Assembly (NCBI GenBank): GCA_019426215.1 | Contig: CM033392.1 | Location: 39,418,980 to 39,482,979 of the forward strand | DNA: 64,000 nt | Source of the DNA: Buddleja alternifolia | Lineage: Eukaryota > Streptophyta > Magnoliopsida > Lamiales > Scrophulariaceae | Direction of reading: 5' to 3' | Shown: in pieces, positions 10,888 through 22,551 of the stretch | Layout of the letters: every line of letters starts with the position of its first letter | Position numbering within the stretch: the stretch's first letter is position 1 | Translations under genes and position numbers: made by a program | Notes under the pieces: generated by a model | What the model saw: only the letters and a program-made list of their open reading frames with translations | Database searches by the model: none | What the model was told of the DNA's origin: nothing

Positions 10888-11454
10888 CTATAAAGCACGG
10901 ACACTCTGAAAATTATCCCCGGGCGATGTCGGGCGCGTGTCGGACACGACACGGCTCCTTCACGTGCCGGACAAGACTAATATGTGTCCATGGTTAAAAA
11001 AAACAATTTGGCCACCATGTCGGACCCACAAATTTTCCTAAGAAATTAAAAAGTATGGGGTTCCAATTGTAAATAGAAAAACTTCAAAAATCCTAATTCT
11101 AATTCTTGAGCATTTGATAATTTGATTGTATTTATAATTGTTTTGTAATTTATGGCTGTTTATATTTTTGTTTTGCATTTGTTATTGACTTATTGTTGAT
11201 AAGTAGTTGAATTTTTTCAATCATATAGAGATTTACAAAGAGGCAAGGAAAATACAAATTTAACAATACAAGAAAACAACATTTTCATAGATTATTTTTC
11301 TAACAAATTATATTAAAATTAAAATCAATATCTAATTTTTCTTATATATATATATATATAATTTACATTCGTGTCGGAGCCGTGTCGTGTCCTAATTTTT
11401 TGAAAAATGCTTGTCCCATGTCCGTGTCGCTGTGTCAGTGTCTATGCATCATAG
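10888..11454. mobile_element. Non-autonomous hAT-type MITE
   Basis: The 567-bp block has imperfect terminal inverted repeats: CTATAAAGCACGGACAC at the left, and CTATGATGCATAGACAC when the right end is reversed. It is flanked by a perfect 8-bp duplication, ATTAGTTA (10880-10887 and 11455-11462), as expected for hAT transposition. Subterminal 'gtgtcgg' and 'cgtgtcg' words are dense at both ends. No transposase is present, so it would have been moved by an enzyme encoded elsewhere. A short open frame at 10788-10997 crosses its left edge and is chance. Confidence 0.85.
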
Positions 11455-11462
11455 ATTAGTTA

Positions 11463-12690
11463 TAAGATTAACATTGCTTGTTGGAAATTAAAAAGATTGC
11501 CGTCTGCAGACTTGTGAACATACAATTTCTCCTTTATATTTTCTTATATTAGTATGGAGATTCACAATTAATTGTCCAAATTAATCAAAATACCCAAATC
11601 AAACCGAATTGGAAGTTCACATGATAATATCATCAAAAAATTAATCAAGGGGGTAAACAAATTTTCAATTATAATAAGTTAGATATTTGTAATTTCAATT
11701 ATAAGAGAGTAAGTTTGTATAATTACCTATTATAGCAGTGAATATTATTGTAATTTTCCTTTTAAACAAATTGGATCAAGAAGGTATTCTACGGTACAAT
11801 AGTTCCAATTGAGCCGGTGGACCAAACAACATTGGATATAGAGATAAAATGATAAAAAAAACACTTTAATCACCTACATCCGAAGGTGTTAGGTGGACCG
11901 ACTCCGATGGAAGTGGTCCACTTTAAAATTTCCCCATAACGTGCATCGCATGGTGTGTGTGTACATGATAACTGAACCTACACAGTAGGTAGTAGACGCC
12001 CTCTTCAGTAAAATAGTGTGAATCCATTCTTCTCCAGTAGGATTTTGATTTTTCAGCAAACAGAAACAGAGCAAACCCAAATTTCAGAAACTGAATGCAA
12101 ATCCAGTAAGCATTGGTCTACACTAAGATGCATGTGAGAAAAGATTTTTTTTTTTTCGTGCAAGTAAAAACTTTACCAACCAATCAAACTTTACAAGAAA
12201 CCAAAGGCTCTAGGAACAATTTCCTCTAGAGCCTCACCTGGATACAACTATATCATATACAGAACATTAGAAAAAGCTACATATCACTTGCTATTTGCTC
12301 AAAAGACTTTATATGATTGAAATGCATCACACCTAATAAGCACAATATAACATGTTGAGCACATGATCAACTGTGAAATCAGAGCATGCATATTAATTTT
12401 GGAAATTATCAAACAGCATCAAGGAATCTTACTTCAAAGTCATCAAATGGATTTGATGTGGGAAACACCCATTAATTACAAGATTTCACGATAATTTTAG
12501 CCCAAGTCGCCTAAATAAGTTACATATAAGTTCCATGAGCAAATGTGAAGGGGATTTGTTGTAATTTTCTCTATATATTGGTCAAAAAATTAAAATTAAG
12601 TTTGACAGCGAATGAATAAAAGACAAAGTTAAAATGGACCAGCCTAAATAAGTTACATATAAGTTCCTTAAGTATACTGTATGCCTTCAG
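11463..12690. other. Intergenic DNA and presumed 3' flank of the kinase-like gene
   Basis: AT-rich DNA without a convincing gene. A 26-bp direct repeat, starting GCCTAAATAAGTTACATA and ending TTCC, occurs at 12509-12534 and 12642-12667, close to the stop codon of the minus-strand kinase-like gene. A poly-T run lies at 12146-12159. A minus-strand open frame at 11889-12080 has no recognisable features. Confidence 0.5.
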
Positions 12691-15600
12691 CTATTTCTCA
12701 ATATAAGCATTGAGATAACGACGAACAACTTTAAGTTTCTGAAGTCCATCCACTACTTGTTTCATTTCTGGACGGTCATCAAACATTAATCTCACACAAC
12801 TTATTGCGAGGCGTGTGATCTTAGGACCATCTGAAGCACAAAATGATTGATCAGCTCTAAAGCTATTACGCACCAGCGACATCTTGGTTTTCTCGCCTCT
12901 CTCTATGTATTTATCATAGCACCTCTCTCCCACACAGGGTTTACCATTTAATCTCTCTTCATCCGTGTGAAGTTCTTTGGTCATCATACATAAAAGAACA
13001 ACCCCAAATCCATACACATCACTTTTCTGTGACCAACAATCTGCTAAAATATAATTTAAGTATTAAACAAAAAACTGTGGAGAAATCACAAAATATATCC
13101 CTTCAAGTAAAAAGCAAATAGTGATTGCTCGCATAATGTCCATGTAAGAGTGCAATGGAAGAAACAATAGGATTTGACTACATTTTAAATTTGAATTATG
13201 ATTAGATTGTACAAGATCAGGATGAAACAACAAAAGTACGAGGGCAATTAAAAGATAAGATGAAAAGAATGAGATCATCATAAACTGCCAATATGCGATC
13301 ATATGTGGTTATCGCTATGTTATCACCATTAGCAACAATAACCACTTCAATATAAGTTGCCTTTATCAAATTCGTGAAATCATGAAAATCGTAAAATCGT
13401 TAGTGTAACAAAAACAAAAAATTCCCTTCAATAGATTCCATTTGCCACCTTAAGTCGATTAATCAATCTTGAAACAAGATGTCATGGACGTAGGTGGGGG
13501 CACATATTTAACTTCCAACAGTAAGAGATTACATAACTATGTTATGCGAGTGAGCTTATTTAAAATGCTGAAGTAAGTGCTTAGAGCAGGAGGGAACAAG
13601 AACAAGTTCATGCCTAATGGTTCCATATAGCCATAGGATCCATGAACATGCTGGACCCGGTATAGCGTTCTGTCGGGGAACATAGAACCAATTACCATGC
13701 TGAAGTCGTATAATTTTGGGTTCCAATCCTGCGGATTATTCCAGAAGCATTAGAAATATGAAGGCAGAAAACAAATAAGTGCAAAACAATAAGAAACATA
13801 AAAAAAAAAGTTATTACCAACCTCATCAACCATTATATGGGCTGCATCAATATTGCGAATGATAAGAGGCTTTTCTCCTTGGGTTTGCGCGTGCAAAAAT
13901 CTCAGGAAATGTGCAAATCTCAGAGCAACTTTAATTCTTTGCCACCATTTAAAATCGTCTGGAAGCAAAAAAGAAATGAACTAAATTATTAACGAGCGTA
14001 AGATTGAGAACTCATTGCATCAGTGAATTCCTATCTGAAGCTCCAAATATATCACAGATTACAGATACATTACTTTTAAGACCGAAGGGGAGAACCATGG
14101 ATATTTGACATCAAACCACAAATCAAAATGAACAATACGTCCAAGCATCCATATCTCCAACACGACTCCCCCCTTTTCACATGAACTATCATTATCAATT
14201 CAAACAGAGAAAGACTTACATCTTAAGCTATCACACAACTTGGTGTTAGTCAAAAGAATCTGGGCAATTGTAGTTTGACTTTTGAATGCAAAAGGAAAGA
14301 TGGTGTAACCCACCCCAAATCATGAAAGACAACTAAAAACTACATTTATTACTTTTTGCACCCAAAACTCCATTTCGACATTAAATAACATTTAAGATTA
14401 AGCTCGTCTCCCCTTCCGTCCACGTGAGTCGTGACAACTCCTTACGTGGGGGATTGTAGTAATACTACAAAAAGAAAAAAATTCACTCAAAAGCAACCTT
14501 AAATTTTTTTTTATCCTTTATCGTTCATTCAATATCAATATTATAGTGCAAATAATATTTCATTATAATTAACAAAATATTAGTACAATTAAGTCTCAAT
14601 TGAGGCTCCATGCTTTAGCGAAAATTCCTCTCTCATCTCAAAAACATGTAGTCCATTTCCACATGGAGACCGTTTATATGAATATAATTTCTAAAAAGAT
14701 CTCTCAATCACGCTCCTGGAAACTTAAAAAACACAGGCTACAGCAATTCAGCTAAATTTTTGGTCATCATGAAAATTGTTCTTTGGTTCCTCTACCATTA
14801 TCATCACAATTTCAAGGGTGTTACTACAGAGAAAAACAAAATCCTGCTTATAAAAGGATTATGCTGCTTAGGACTTGCAGAGTCATTCACAAAGTGAGAC
14901 TAGGCATAAGGATATGAGCTGGCGACGGAAGCAATTGCAACAGAAACATTACCCTGCACGCCTTATTACAGAAGAACTTAAAAGTGTTCCCCTCTCAAGA
15001 TAACTCCTTATTCTTGTTGCATTTTGTGGGAACAAAGCAGTTGACTTGCAAATGATGGTTCCATCCCATTCCACCAAGAAAAAGACATTAAATTGAGATA
15101 GATGGATTGGAGACATGCACTCAGTGTCCAACACTATGCCTGATGAGAGGAGGAGGAGGGGGGCGGGGGGTCGAAGACGCACTTCCCCTCACACAAGGAA
15201 TAGGAATAGCATCAAACAGAACTTAATAATATGCTAAGGAACATAGATGAGGGTAGAAGGAGAGGGAATCCACTCTATGGTATCTCCCATACTTAGCAGA
15301 AAGTGCTATCTTTCCTTCACTTGTTCAGTATGCTGACTGATAAAAAAGATATGGAAGAAACGACTTTCAAATTACTTTTCAAAGTTGGTGTGTTTAACAC
15401 TTCGTCAGGTGACTATCAGATCCAATATGAAAGATCAATTTTCACATAAGTCCTTTCTTGTTTCTCTTCTCTTCCGAGTAAGAAATAATAAATACAATTT
15501 CTTCCATCGTTTTCAGTTTCACATTAATTTCGATCACTTTCCTAGTTCCCTCAAAAAACACATATGAACTAATTTCAGTAAGTTCTAAAATCAACATTCT

Positions 15601-16100
15601 ATTTGCACCATAAGTTTCTAGCCTGGAAGCAGAAAAACCATCGATAGCGGTAATCAATTACTACATGTTTTTAGGTAAAGACAACGATAACTTCTAAAAT
15701 TGTATCCTTTTTAATATCATGAACAAAATTAATTAAATAAATAAATAAACTAGTTATAAAAGGTAACTAGTACTTGCAATAATAATTAAAATAGTTAACT
15801 CCTCATTTTTCTTGAAACCAAATAGATTTCCCTAGTAACAATCAGGATCCAAATATAACCTAGTTAGTATATAGAGGAGCCCAAAGATTACATATCATGA
15901 AACATAAACATATGATAAGCAATTTAATGAAATCATCAGAAAATAGATGAGTTTTTACCACAGGAGATGAGGTTTGAAACGGTATCAAACGCCTTAAAAT
16001 CATAAACAATGCCGCACTGATCAGCTTCACAGCAATACCCATACAGCTTCATCAACACCGGGTGAGCGATTTTCGGTTGCTGAAGAAAAACAACTTCGTC

Positions 16101-16151
<51 letters not shown>

Positions 16152-16480
16152 TTAGCGCTAAACCAACAGATATAAAACAACAATAGCGTAAAAATTAATT
16201 AATTAATTTAGAAAAAAAAATCTATGCAACTGATAACAAAAGGAAGCGAACTAACCATGAGCCTGTTGGTATTTTCGCCTTCGAAATAACCGTACTTGGT
16301 CGGTACTTCCCATATTTTTACTGTGACAAATTTTGGATTCGCCCAACCTTGGAGGTGAATTTTACCGTGGTAAACTTTTCCAAACTGAAATTCTCCTATG
16401 CAATTTTGCTCGCTAAAGTCGTCCGTGTATGCTCTCAAATCCTCAAAGCTCAACCTTACCGGAAGTTTTTCAACACCCAT
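12691..16480 (-). CDS. Receptor-like kinase family pseudokinase, five exons
   Basis: Predicted exons are 16256-16480, 15959-16100, 13822-13958, 13614-13728 and 12691-13040. Together they make 969 bases, 322 codons plus stop, with matching phases at every junction. The ATG at 16478-16480 starts 'MGVEKLPVRLSFEDLR'. The fold is a plant RLK/Pelle-type kinase domain: a glycine loop (IGEFQFGKVYHG), the VAIK-type Lys (VTVKIW), 'KLYGYC', 'NPKLYDFSM', 'SDVYGFGVVLL' and 'DRPEMKQVV'. Key catalytic residues are changed: the HRD motif reads I-R-N, the following Lys is Asp, the Asn is His, DFG reads DFS, and the glycine loop lacks its second Gly. It is probably non-catalytic but may still be a signalling scaffold, as known pseudokinases such as ZED1-related proteins are. 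There is no signal peptide or membrane segment. The exon 4 donor must be GC rather than GT, and the APE loop is short, so that junction is the weakest. Decay into a pseudogene remains possible. Confidence 0.7.
16104..16149. repeat. (TA)23 microsatellite in intron 1 of the pseudokinase gene
   Basis: Twenty-three TA units fill the intron directly before the AG acceptor of exon 2 (minus strand, acceptor at 16101-16102). They replace the usual pyrimidine-rich tract in a 155-base intron. Confidence 0.9.
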
Positions 16481-16552
16481 AATTTGCGAGCACGCGGCGG
16501 CGGCGGCACCGTAGGAGCGAGAGAAAAGGGAGGAAGATAGAGACGTCAATTT

Positions 16553-17273
16553 TAGGGATGGATTCGTCCCAAATCTGTCCCGGGTCATGGAGAAGTTAAA
16601 TATTAAATTTATGACCCAGGTATGGGGCGAGCAGTGAGTAAAGTGTGATTCGCCCCATTGCTCATCCCATAACCCACTCACTAATATTATTCTAATAAAT
16701 AATTTTTAAATTTTTATTAATATATTTAATATAACTTAAAGTTAGCATAATTTAACTTTTTTATTTAATTTTATTTGTTAGCTAAATTAGTAAAGATGTG
16801 AAGTTAAAAACTCTCGTAAAGAGACAAAATTAATTAGTAAAGATGATCTAGTTCATTTTATTTTATAGTTGAGTTGATAAAAAATTTGGAATATTTGTTT
16901 TATGAATTATTTTTAATTTGATGTAGTATAATTAAAATACATGATAATGAAAGTTATTTGGTGTAGTATCGTATTGATATGATTTTAAATTTGAACTTAT
17001 GAATGTAATTTGATTATTATTTGTATGAATTTTTATGATATTTGTTCATGTTGTAAGTTTATTAGTTGTTGAATTATTCGGATTCGGGTCGGACTATTGC
17101 AAATTTTATTAATTAATAAATATTTGACTCATTCGGGTTTAACTGGTAAAACCCGAACCAGCCGGATACTTGGCGGGGCGGGGTGGGGCGGATTGTGGGT
17201 ATCAATAAAATTAAATGGGACGGGTAGGGAGTTTTGCTAGACCCGCTTCATACCGGCCCCATTGTCATTCCTA
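16553..17273. mobile_element. Non-autonomous hAT element just upstream of the pseudokinase start
   Basis: The 721-bp element begins TAGGGATGGATTCGTCCC and ends GGGGCC...CATTCCTA reversed, that is TAGGAATGACAATGGGGCC on the other strand. This is a typical plant hAT terminus. A perfect 8-bp duplication, GTCAATTT, flanks it at 16545-16552 and 17274-17281. Subterminal GGGGCGG and CCCGG words are frequent. The left edge lies only 72 bp upstream of the pseudokinase ATG, so it sits in its 5' untranslated region or promoter. It encodes no transposase. Confidence 0.9.
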
Positions 17274-17420
17274 GTCAATTTTAGCAAAAACAAAAAAGGT
17301 CACCATTGGATAAATTCCATGCTACCAAGGGTAATATCCGTGTATTTGTCAACCACTGAATTGGAGGGTTATTTAGTCTTCTAATATTAATACATACAAG
17401 TATTTAATAATACATTATGT

Positions 17421-18571
17421 CCTTTTTTGTTTTTGGAAAAATAAATTTTATGCATTAATGAAACAGAAAATAATTACAAAATACATTCCAAGAGTCCTGC
17501 TCATCAAGACAAATAGCAGATATGGCAGGAAACGAAAAAGACTCAAAGACGGAAGCGCAAAAACCATCACAATCACTACACCTAGTACACCAAATGTTAG
17601 AATGAAGGTCTGAATCTTTTCTAAACTAAGAAACCACATCTAACCGGGGCTCTCAATCCCCAAAAAAGGAGTTATCAAATTGAAATTGAACCGTCTTCTC
17701 TGCCAGGAAAAGACTCAAACGATAACCTCCATCAAATGTCTTCTTTTCATCATCAAGATCAACATGAAGAGTCTTCCTTTCATGTACCAAAAGAAAGTGA
17801 ATAGGACAACTCATCACGCTTTGCCACAACATCTAAAACTTGAGCAGAAAACAGAAAAACAACAACCACAAATAACAAAAACACTAAGAACTAAAACACA
17901 TAAAGCAGTAACTAAAATAAGAAACAAAAATAGAAAAACCCCATTTTTCGCTCGGAGGAACAGCCGAGAAACTGATATAAATGGTTATAACAAACTCAAC
18001 TGACAAAACAAAAGGTTCCTCGTTATTAAAAAACGAGCAATCTAGAAAATGGAGTAAGGAAGTCATTTTTTGGTCTTTAGTAAAGAGGGTAGCCATCAAT
18101 GGCTTCTCTCTTCTTGGCTCGGATAGTGGAGGTGGTGGAATGGTAGCTGAGGCGGTGGAGGATGGTAGTGGAGGTCGGAGAAGTGCATTTTCCACATTAG
18201 AGCGGCGGATCTGGAGATGGGGTACTCCGTAGAGGTGATTTAGCCGATCTTTGGCTTGGTGGAGGCGCCGGAGGAATGGATCTCCATAGAGAGCTCTTGT
18301 GGTGACAGGAGATGTGGATTCTTGAGGCTTTTTTATGAGGTGAGGTGGTGGAAAAATCTATCGAGGATGAGGATGAGGTGTGGAAGAGAATATAGATGAG
18401 AGAAGGGGAGTATGACCGGAAAAATCCGGTGGACAAGGCGTCGCTGCCACAGTAGCGGCGGCACAAACCCTAGGTAGCACTACTCTCTCAAGGGATAGAG
18501 AGTGCAGAAGAAAAGGCACGCAGCTAGAGAGAGAAAATTTGAAAATTGGAAAGGGAACATTTCTAAATTCA
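17421..18571 (-). mobile_element. LINE-like retrocopy with 16-bp target duplication
   Basis: The segment is flanked by perfect copies of TAATAATACATTATGT (17405-17420 and 18572-18587), a duplication length typical of target-primed reverse transcription. At its left end, read on the minus strand, it finishes in an A-rich tail (AAAAACAAAAAAGG), so it was inserted in minus orientation. The 5' part is GC- and pyrimidine-rich with many CCACC/CCTCC words, similar in style to plant L1 leaders. No endonuclease, reverse transcriptase or zinc-knuckle frame is visible. It could be an internally deleted LINE or a processed copy of another RNA. Several 60-107 codon open frames overlap on both strands, and none is recognised. 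Confidence 0.7.
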
Positions 18572-18587
18572 TAATAATACATTATGT

Positions 18588-19029
18588 ATCTTAATTGGGG
18601 ATTATCAATATAGGTGATTTGGGTTATTACAGTGACCTCCTTTATATTTGGCCTAAACTACATTGACCCCCCTAATATTTGGTTTAAATATATTAACCTT
18701 CCTTACCTAATACATAATTACCAACTCCTCCTCTCAAGTTAACGGAATGTGAAAACCCGTGACAAAACTAATGAAATGACATTTTTAGCCCTGCCAAAAA
18801 CGGTTTTCTAAAAGAAAGAATTCTTAAAAATAAGAAATCTCAAAAGTCAAAACTACCCCTCATTTAATAAAAAAAGAGAAAATATATTAAAAAAAAATAA
18901 AAAAGAGATAAATAGAAAAGACTTCATCTTCGTCTTCACAGGCAACCAACCCCCTTTCTCCCATTAGCCGATACCCGACTTCTGTCCCTGCTCCACCGCC
19001 CACCATGAAACTTCCCTTCTAGCCGCACC
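18588..19029. other. Intergenic DNA with a possible transposon relic
   Basis: Starting at about 18620 the words 'ttattacagtgacctcc', 'actacattgacccccc' and 'tattaaccttcct' form a repetitive series reminiscent of plant MITE or MULE ends, but no matching opposite end was found. The rest is AT-rich with no gene. Confidence 0.35.
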
Positions 19030-20825
19030 TGTTGGGAATAATTTGTTGGGTTTCGTTTGAAAAGGCATAAACGCAGCGGAAGGGATTTCAAAAATTAAAA
19101 CGAAAACCCAATTGGTATTCTAATTCGCATAATTGAATCTAAAAGCGTATAACGAATAAAACTTACTCGTTAATATGAATATGATGATGGAGAAAAACTT
19201 CTTCTTCTCCAAACTCGAAATATTGAAGCTTCCAAATTTTCAATCCTTTGGTTTGATTCTTCAAACTTGAACTTGATCCGAACAACGAAAATATATTGTC
19301 TCTAAATCATTACGCACAGATCAACAAACGAAAAATCTCCTTTCTTCTTTCTCTATGGTCGACGGCTAGGTATAGAGGAGGGGAGGAATATTTTTCTTTC
19401 TTTTTGAGAGTTATGAGAGTTGTGTATTCTCTTCTTACCTGTTCTAAGTCAAAGAGTTCTTATATACCTCACGACTTATTGAATAAGTCAAAACAAAAGA
19501 GCCCTAATATGTGGCCTCTCAAAGACGCCACATTGAGGCCTAGTAGGCGTCCAATTGGACTCCTTATTTAGCCCCGGAATTTTTTTTGTTTAATTAATTT
19601 CTTATTTCAATTAATAATTTATTATATCCAAAAAATAAATTAATTAATTAAATAACCAAATTAATTAGATAAATTAATTCATTAATATATTTCACAAGAA
19701 ATTTAATTAATAATTAATCTTATCATTATAATTAATTATTTCATCTAATGAATAATTAATTATTTAATTTATCCAATAAATTAAAACTCCCAGAAGAAAT
19801 AATAGAAATTCCTTTTTCTTCATTTTTCTTTGTCAATCCTTTAGCGCGACTCTTTAGGTTCGTTTCGTTTGGCAATGAGAGGAAACCAAAGGAAGTGGGT
19901 AACACTTAGCCAGTCACGTGGCCCATTTCGTAACCCAAACAAAAACGAATGATAGGATCATTCTGAAACCTTCCAATCGTAAATACTGTATATGTATAAA
20001 CCCTTTGTTCACGTTCCCCGGTCAAGTAATAGTCATGGTTACATCAAACTCACTGGACTTGACCATATGTATCACTAACAATAAATACGAGATCATTGAG
20101 ATCGATTTAGTGCCAAGTACAATCGTCTCGTTTGCTTTGGCCAAAGACTTTGATCTCTATTTATCTATAATTACATAGGGTACATATTCATTCACTTATG
20201 AGAGAACAAATCACATATTAGATATCTGCTAAGATTACCACTTGCCCATCAAGTCCGCATTTCGAGGTTGACCCCACCAAAGGGTGAATTGGGTCTAACT
20301 ACTGTAGTGAAAGACTTGACGTCACAAGTGCATCTTCAGCCTGATACTTCAGGTCAAAGGTTCACATATACCTATTACGCATAATCAGTTCCGTCATTGA
20401 TAGTCACAGAGTGAAAATCCATGTGACAGAACCGATGCGAGTAGTGTTCGAACATATCAGTTCCACTGACGTGTCTACAATCTTAATCTCCTATCATCCC
20501 ATGATACCAGACAGGCACTCCCATGTCGGAGCTAAGATTGTATAAGTATTCGAAGTCTTTATTTGTCCATTAAAGACTTCATATTTCTTGCGAACTTATT
20601 TTAGTAATCAAGATCGATCTCTCTAGTGCCAATCTTCCTATCCTATAGGAAGTAGAGGGATCGCATTGAAAACATGGATAAAACGTTTTACACAACTTAT
20701 AGATGCAGATAAGAATTAAGTGAAAACTCAATAATGCCTTTTATTTAAGAAGAGTTCAAGTTCAATACAAAATATATGCCCCATACATTCTATCCTCTAT
20801 GGCATCTGAGGGCATAATCCTAACA
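19030..20825 (-). repeat. 3' LTR of Copia-2
   Basis: The 1,796-bp LTR begins (minus strand, at 20825) TGTTAGGATTATGCCCTC and ends at 19030 with ...CCCAACA. It shares order and many words with the Copia-1 LTRs, for example the 'agagtcgcgct' and 'tttcaattgg' type segments reversed near 19840. Two plus-strand open frames inside it (19296-19571, 19918-20178) are not genes. Confidence 0.9.
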
Positions 20826-20840
20826 ATCTCCCACTTGCAC
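20826..20840 (-). other. Polypurine tract of Copia-2
   Basis: On the minus strand GTGCAAGTGGGAGAT directly abuts the 3' LTR, in the usual place and composition for copia plus-strand priming. Confidence 0.85.
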
Positions 20841-22311
20841 TCAATGCCACTCATTGTGGTATCTAATACCCATCTTTTTCAGGTGTCGGTCCAAAACAGC
20901 CTGAGGTAGTGGTTTGGTGAACGGGTCAGCTATATTGTCAGCTGAGGCTACTTTCTGCACTACTATCTCTCCTCTGCCAACGATCTCCCTGATGATGTGA
21001 AATCTTCTCTCAATATGTTTGGACTTGTTATGAGACCTCGATTCCTTGGCTTGCGCTATCGCTCCATTGTTATGACAATAAAGTGGCAACGGGAGCTGAG
21101 CACTAGGGACCGTTCCAAGTTCTCCAAGAAACTTCCTCATACAAACAAATTCTTTCGTTGCCTCTGAGGCTACTACATACTCTGCCTCAGTGGTGGAATC
21201 AGCGGTTGTGCTTTGCTTGGGGCGCTTCCAAGACACCGCTCCACCATTGAGAGTAAAAAAAAATGCTGATGTGGATTTTCGATCATCAACATCAGACTGA
21301 AAGTCTGAATCAGAATAACCTTCCATCTTCAGGTCTCCACCTCCATAGATGAGAATCATATCCTTAGTTCTTTTCAGATACCTTAGGATATTCTTCACAG
21401 CTATCCAATGTTCCTTTCCCGGGTTTGCCTGAAATCGACTCACCACGCTCACAACATAGGTAATGTCAGGTCTAGTACACAGCATTGCATACATCAGGCT
21501 ACCAACTGCCGAAGCATAGGGTACATTACTCATCTCTTTTCTATCTTCCTCACTTTGAGGACACATAGACTTGGATAAGTGTACTCCATGCCTCATGGGA
21601 AGAAACCCTTTTTTAGAGTTGTCCATCCTAAACCTCTTTAGGCCTTTTTTAAGTAAAGGCTTGAGAGAGGCCTATCATTCTATTCGTTCTATCCCTGTAG
21701 ATACGAATTCCTAGAATGTATGTGGCTTCTCCCAAGTCTTTCATGGAAAGCGTACTCGAAAGCCATTTCTTGACAGTGGTGAGCATTCCTACGTCATTTC
21801 CTATAAGTAGAATGTGAGCCACATATAGTACTAAGAACGAGAGTTTGCTCCCACTAGTCTTCTAATAGACACATGGTTCATCTTCGTTCTTGATGAAGCC
21901 ATATCCCTTAACTTCTTCATCAAAACGGAGATTCCAACTTCTAGATGCTTGCTTGAGACTGTAAATGGACCTCTCAAGTTTACATACTTTATGGATATCG
22001 AACTCGGACACAAAACCCTTTGGCTGTTCCATATAGATATCCTCCTCGAGGAATCCATTTAGAAAGGCCGTTTTGACATCCATTTGCCATATCTCATAAT
22101 CTAAGTATGCAGCTATGGATAACAGAATTCGTATGGATTTTATCATATCCACGGGTGAAAAGGTTTCTTGATAGTCAATTCCTTCTCTTTGACTATACCC
22201 TTTTGCTACGAGCCTGGCTTTAAAGGTGTCAACCTTGCCATCGCTACCTATCTTTCTTTTGTAGATCCACTTACATCCTATAGGTTTTATACCTTCAGGA
22301 CGATCTAACAA
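20841..22311 (-). pseudogene. Copia-2 reverse transcriptase and RNase H remnant
   Basis: Two frames, 22311-21862 and 21626-20841, cover 'IGCKWIYKRKIG', 'KARLVAKGYSQREGIDY', 'MDVKTAFLNG' (first catalytic Asp kept), then RNase H from 'SDSDFQSDVDD' to 'ADSTTEAEYVVAS' and the terminal 'ADPFTKPLPQAVLDRH'. The reverse transcriptase active site, normally Y-V-D-D, reads Y-V-A-H at about 21810-21825, so both metal-binding Asp residues are lost. The frame is broken by a stop at 21862-21864 and a shift before 21626. It cannot encode an active enzyme. Confidence 0.88.
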
Positions 22312-22551
22312 AGTTCAGACATGGTTCGATTTGATAGAGTCCATTTCTATTTCCATGGCTTCTCGCCATCTTAAAGCATCGACATCCACCATCGCTTGAT
22401 CATAGGTACAAGAATCATCTTCATGATCTTCTTGTACTACAGTGTGAAGCTCTCACTCCCCCTGCAGTAGATACTCATACCTCTCAGATTTATGCGGTAT
22501 TCTACCAGATCTACGTGGTGGTTGTGCTACTATGGGTTCAGGCTTTGGTTC

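Noticed and set aside
14949..15182. Possible extra kinase exon
   Set aside because: It lies in the large intron and matches no kinase subdomain; the exons around it already join in phase.
17680..18582. Overlapping open frames on both strands, Pro/Ser-rich
   Set aside because: They lie in the LINE-like retrocopy and reflect its skewed composition; no domain is visible.
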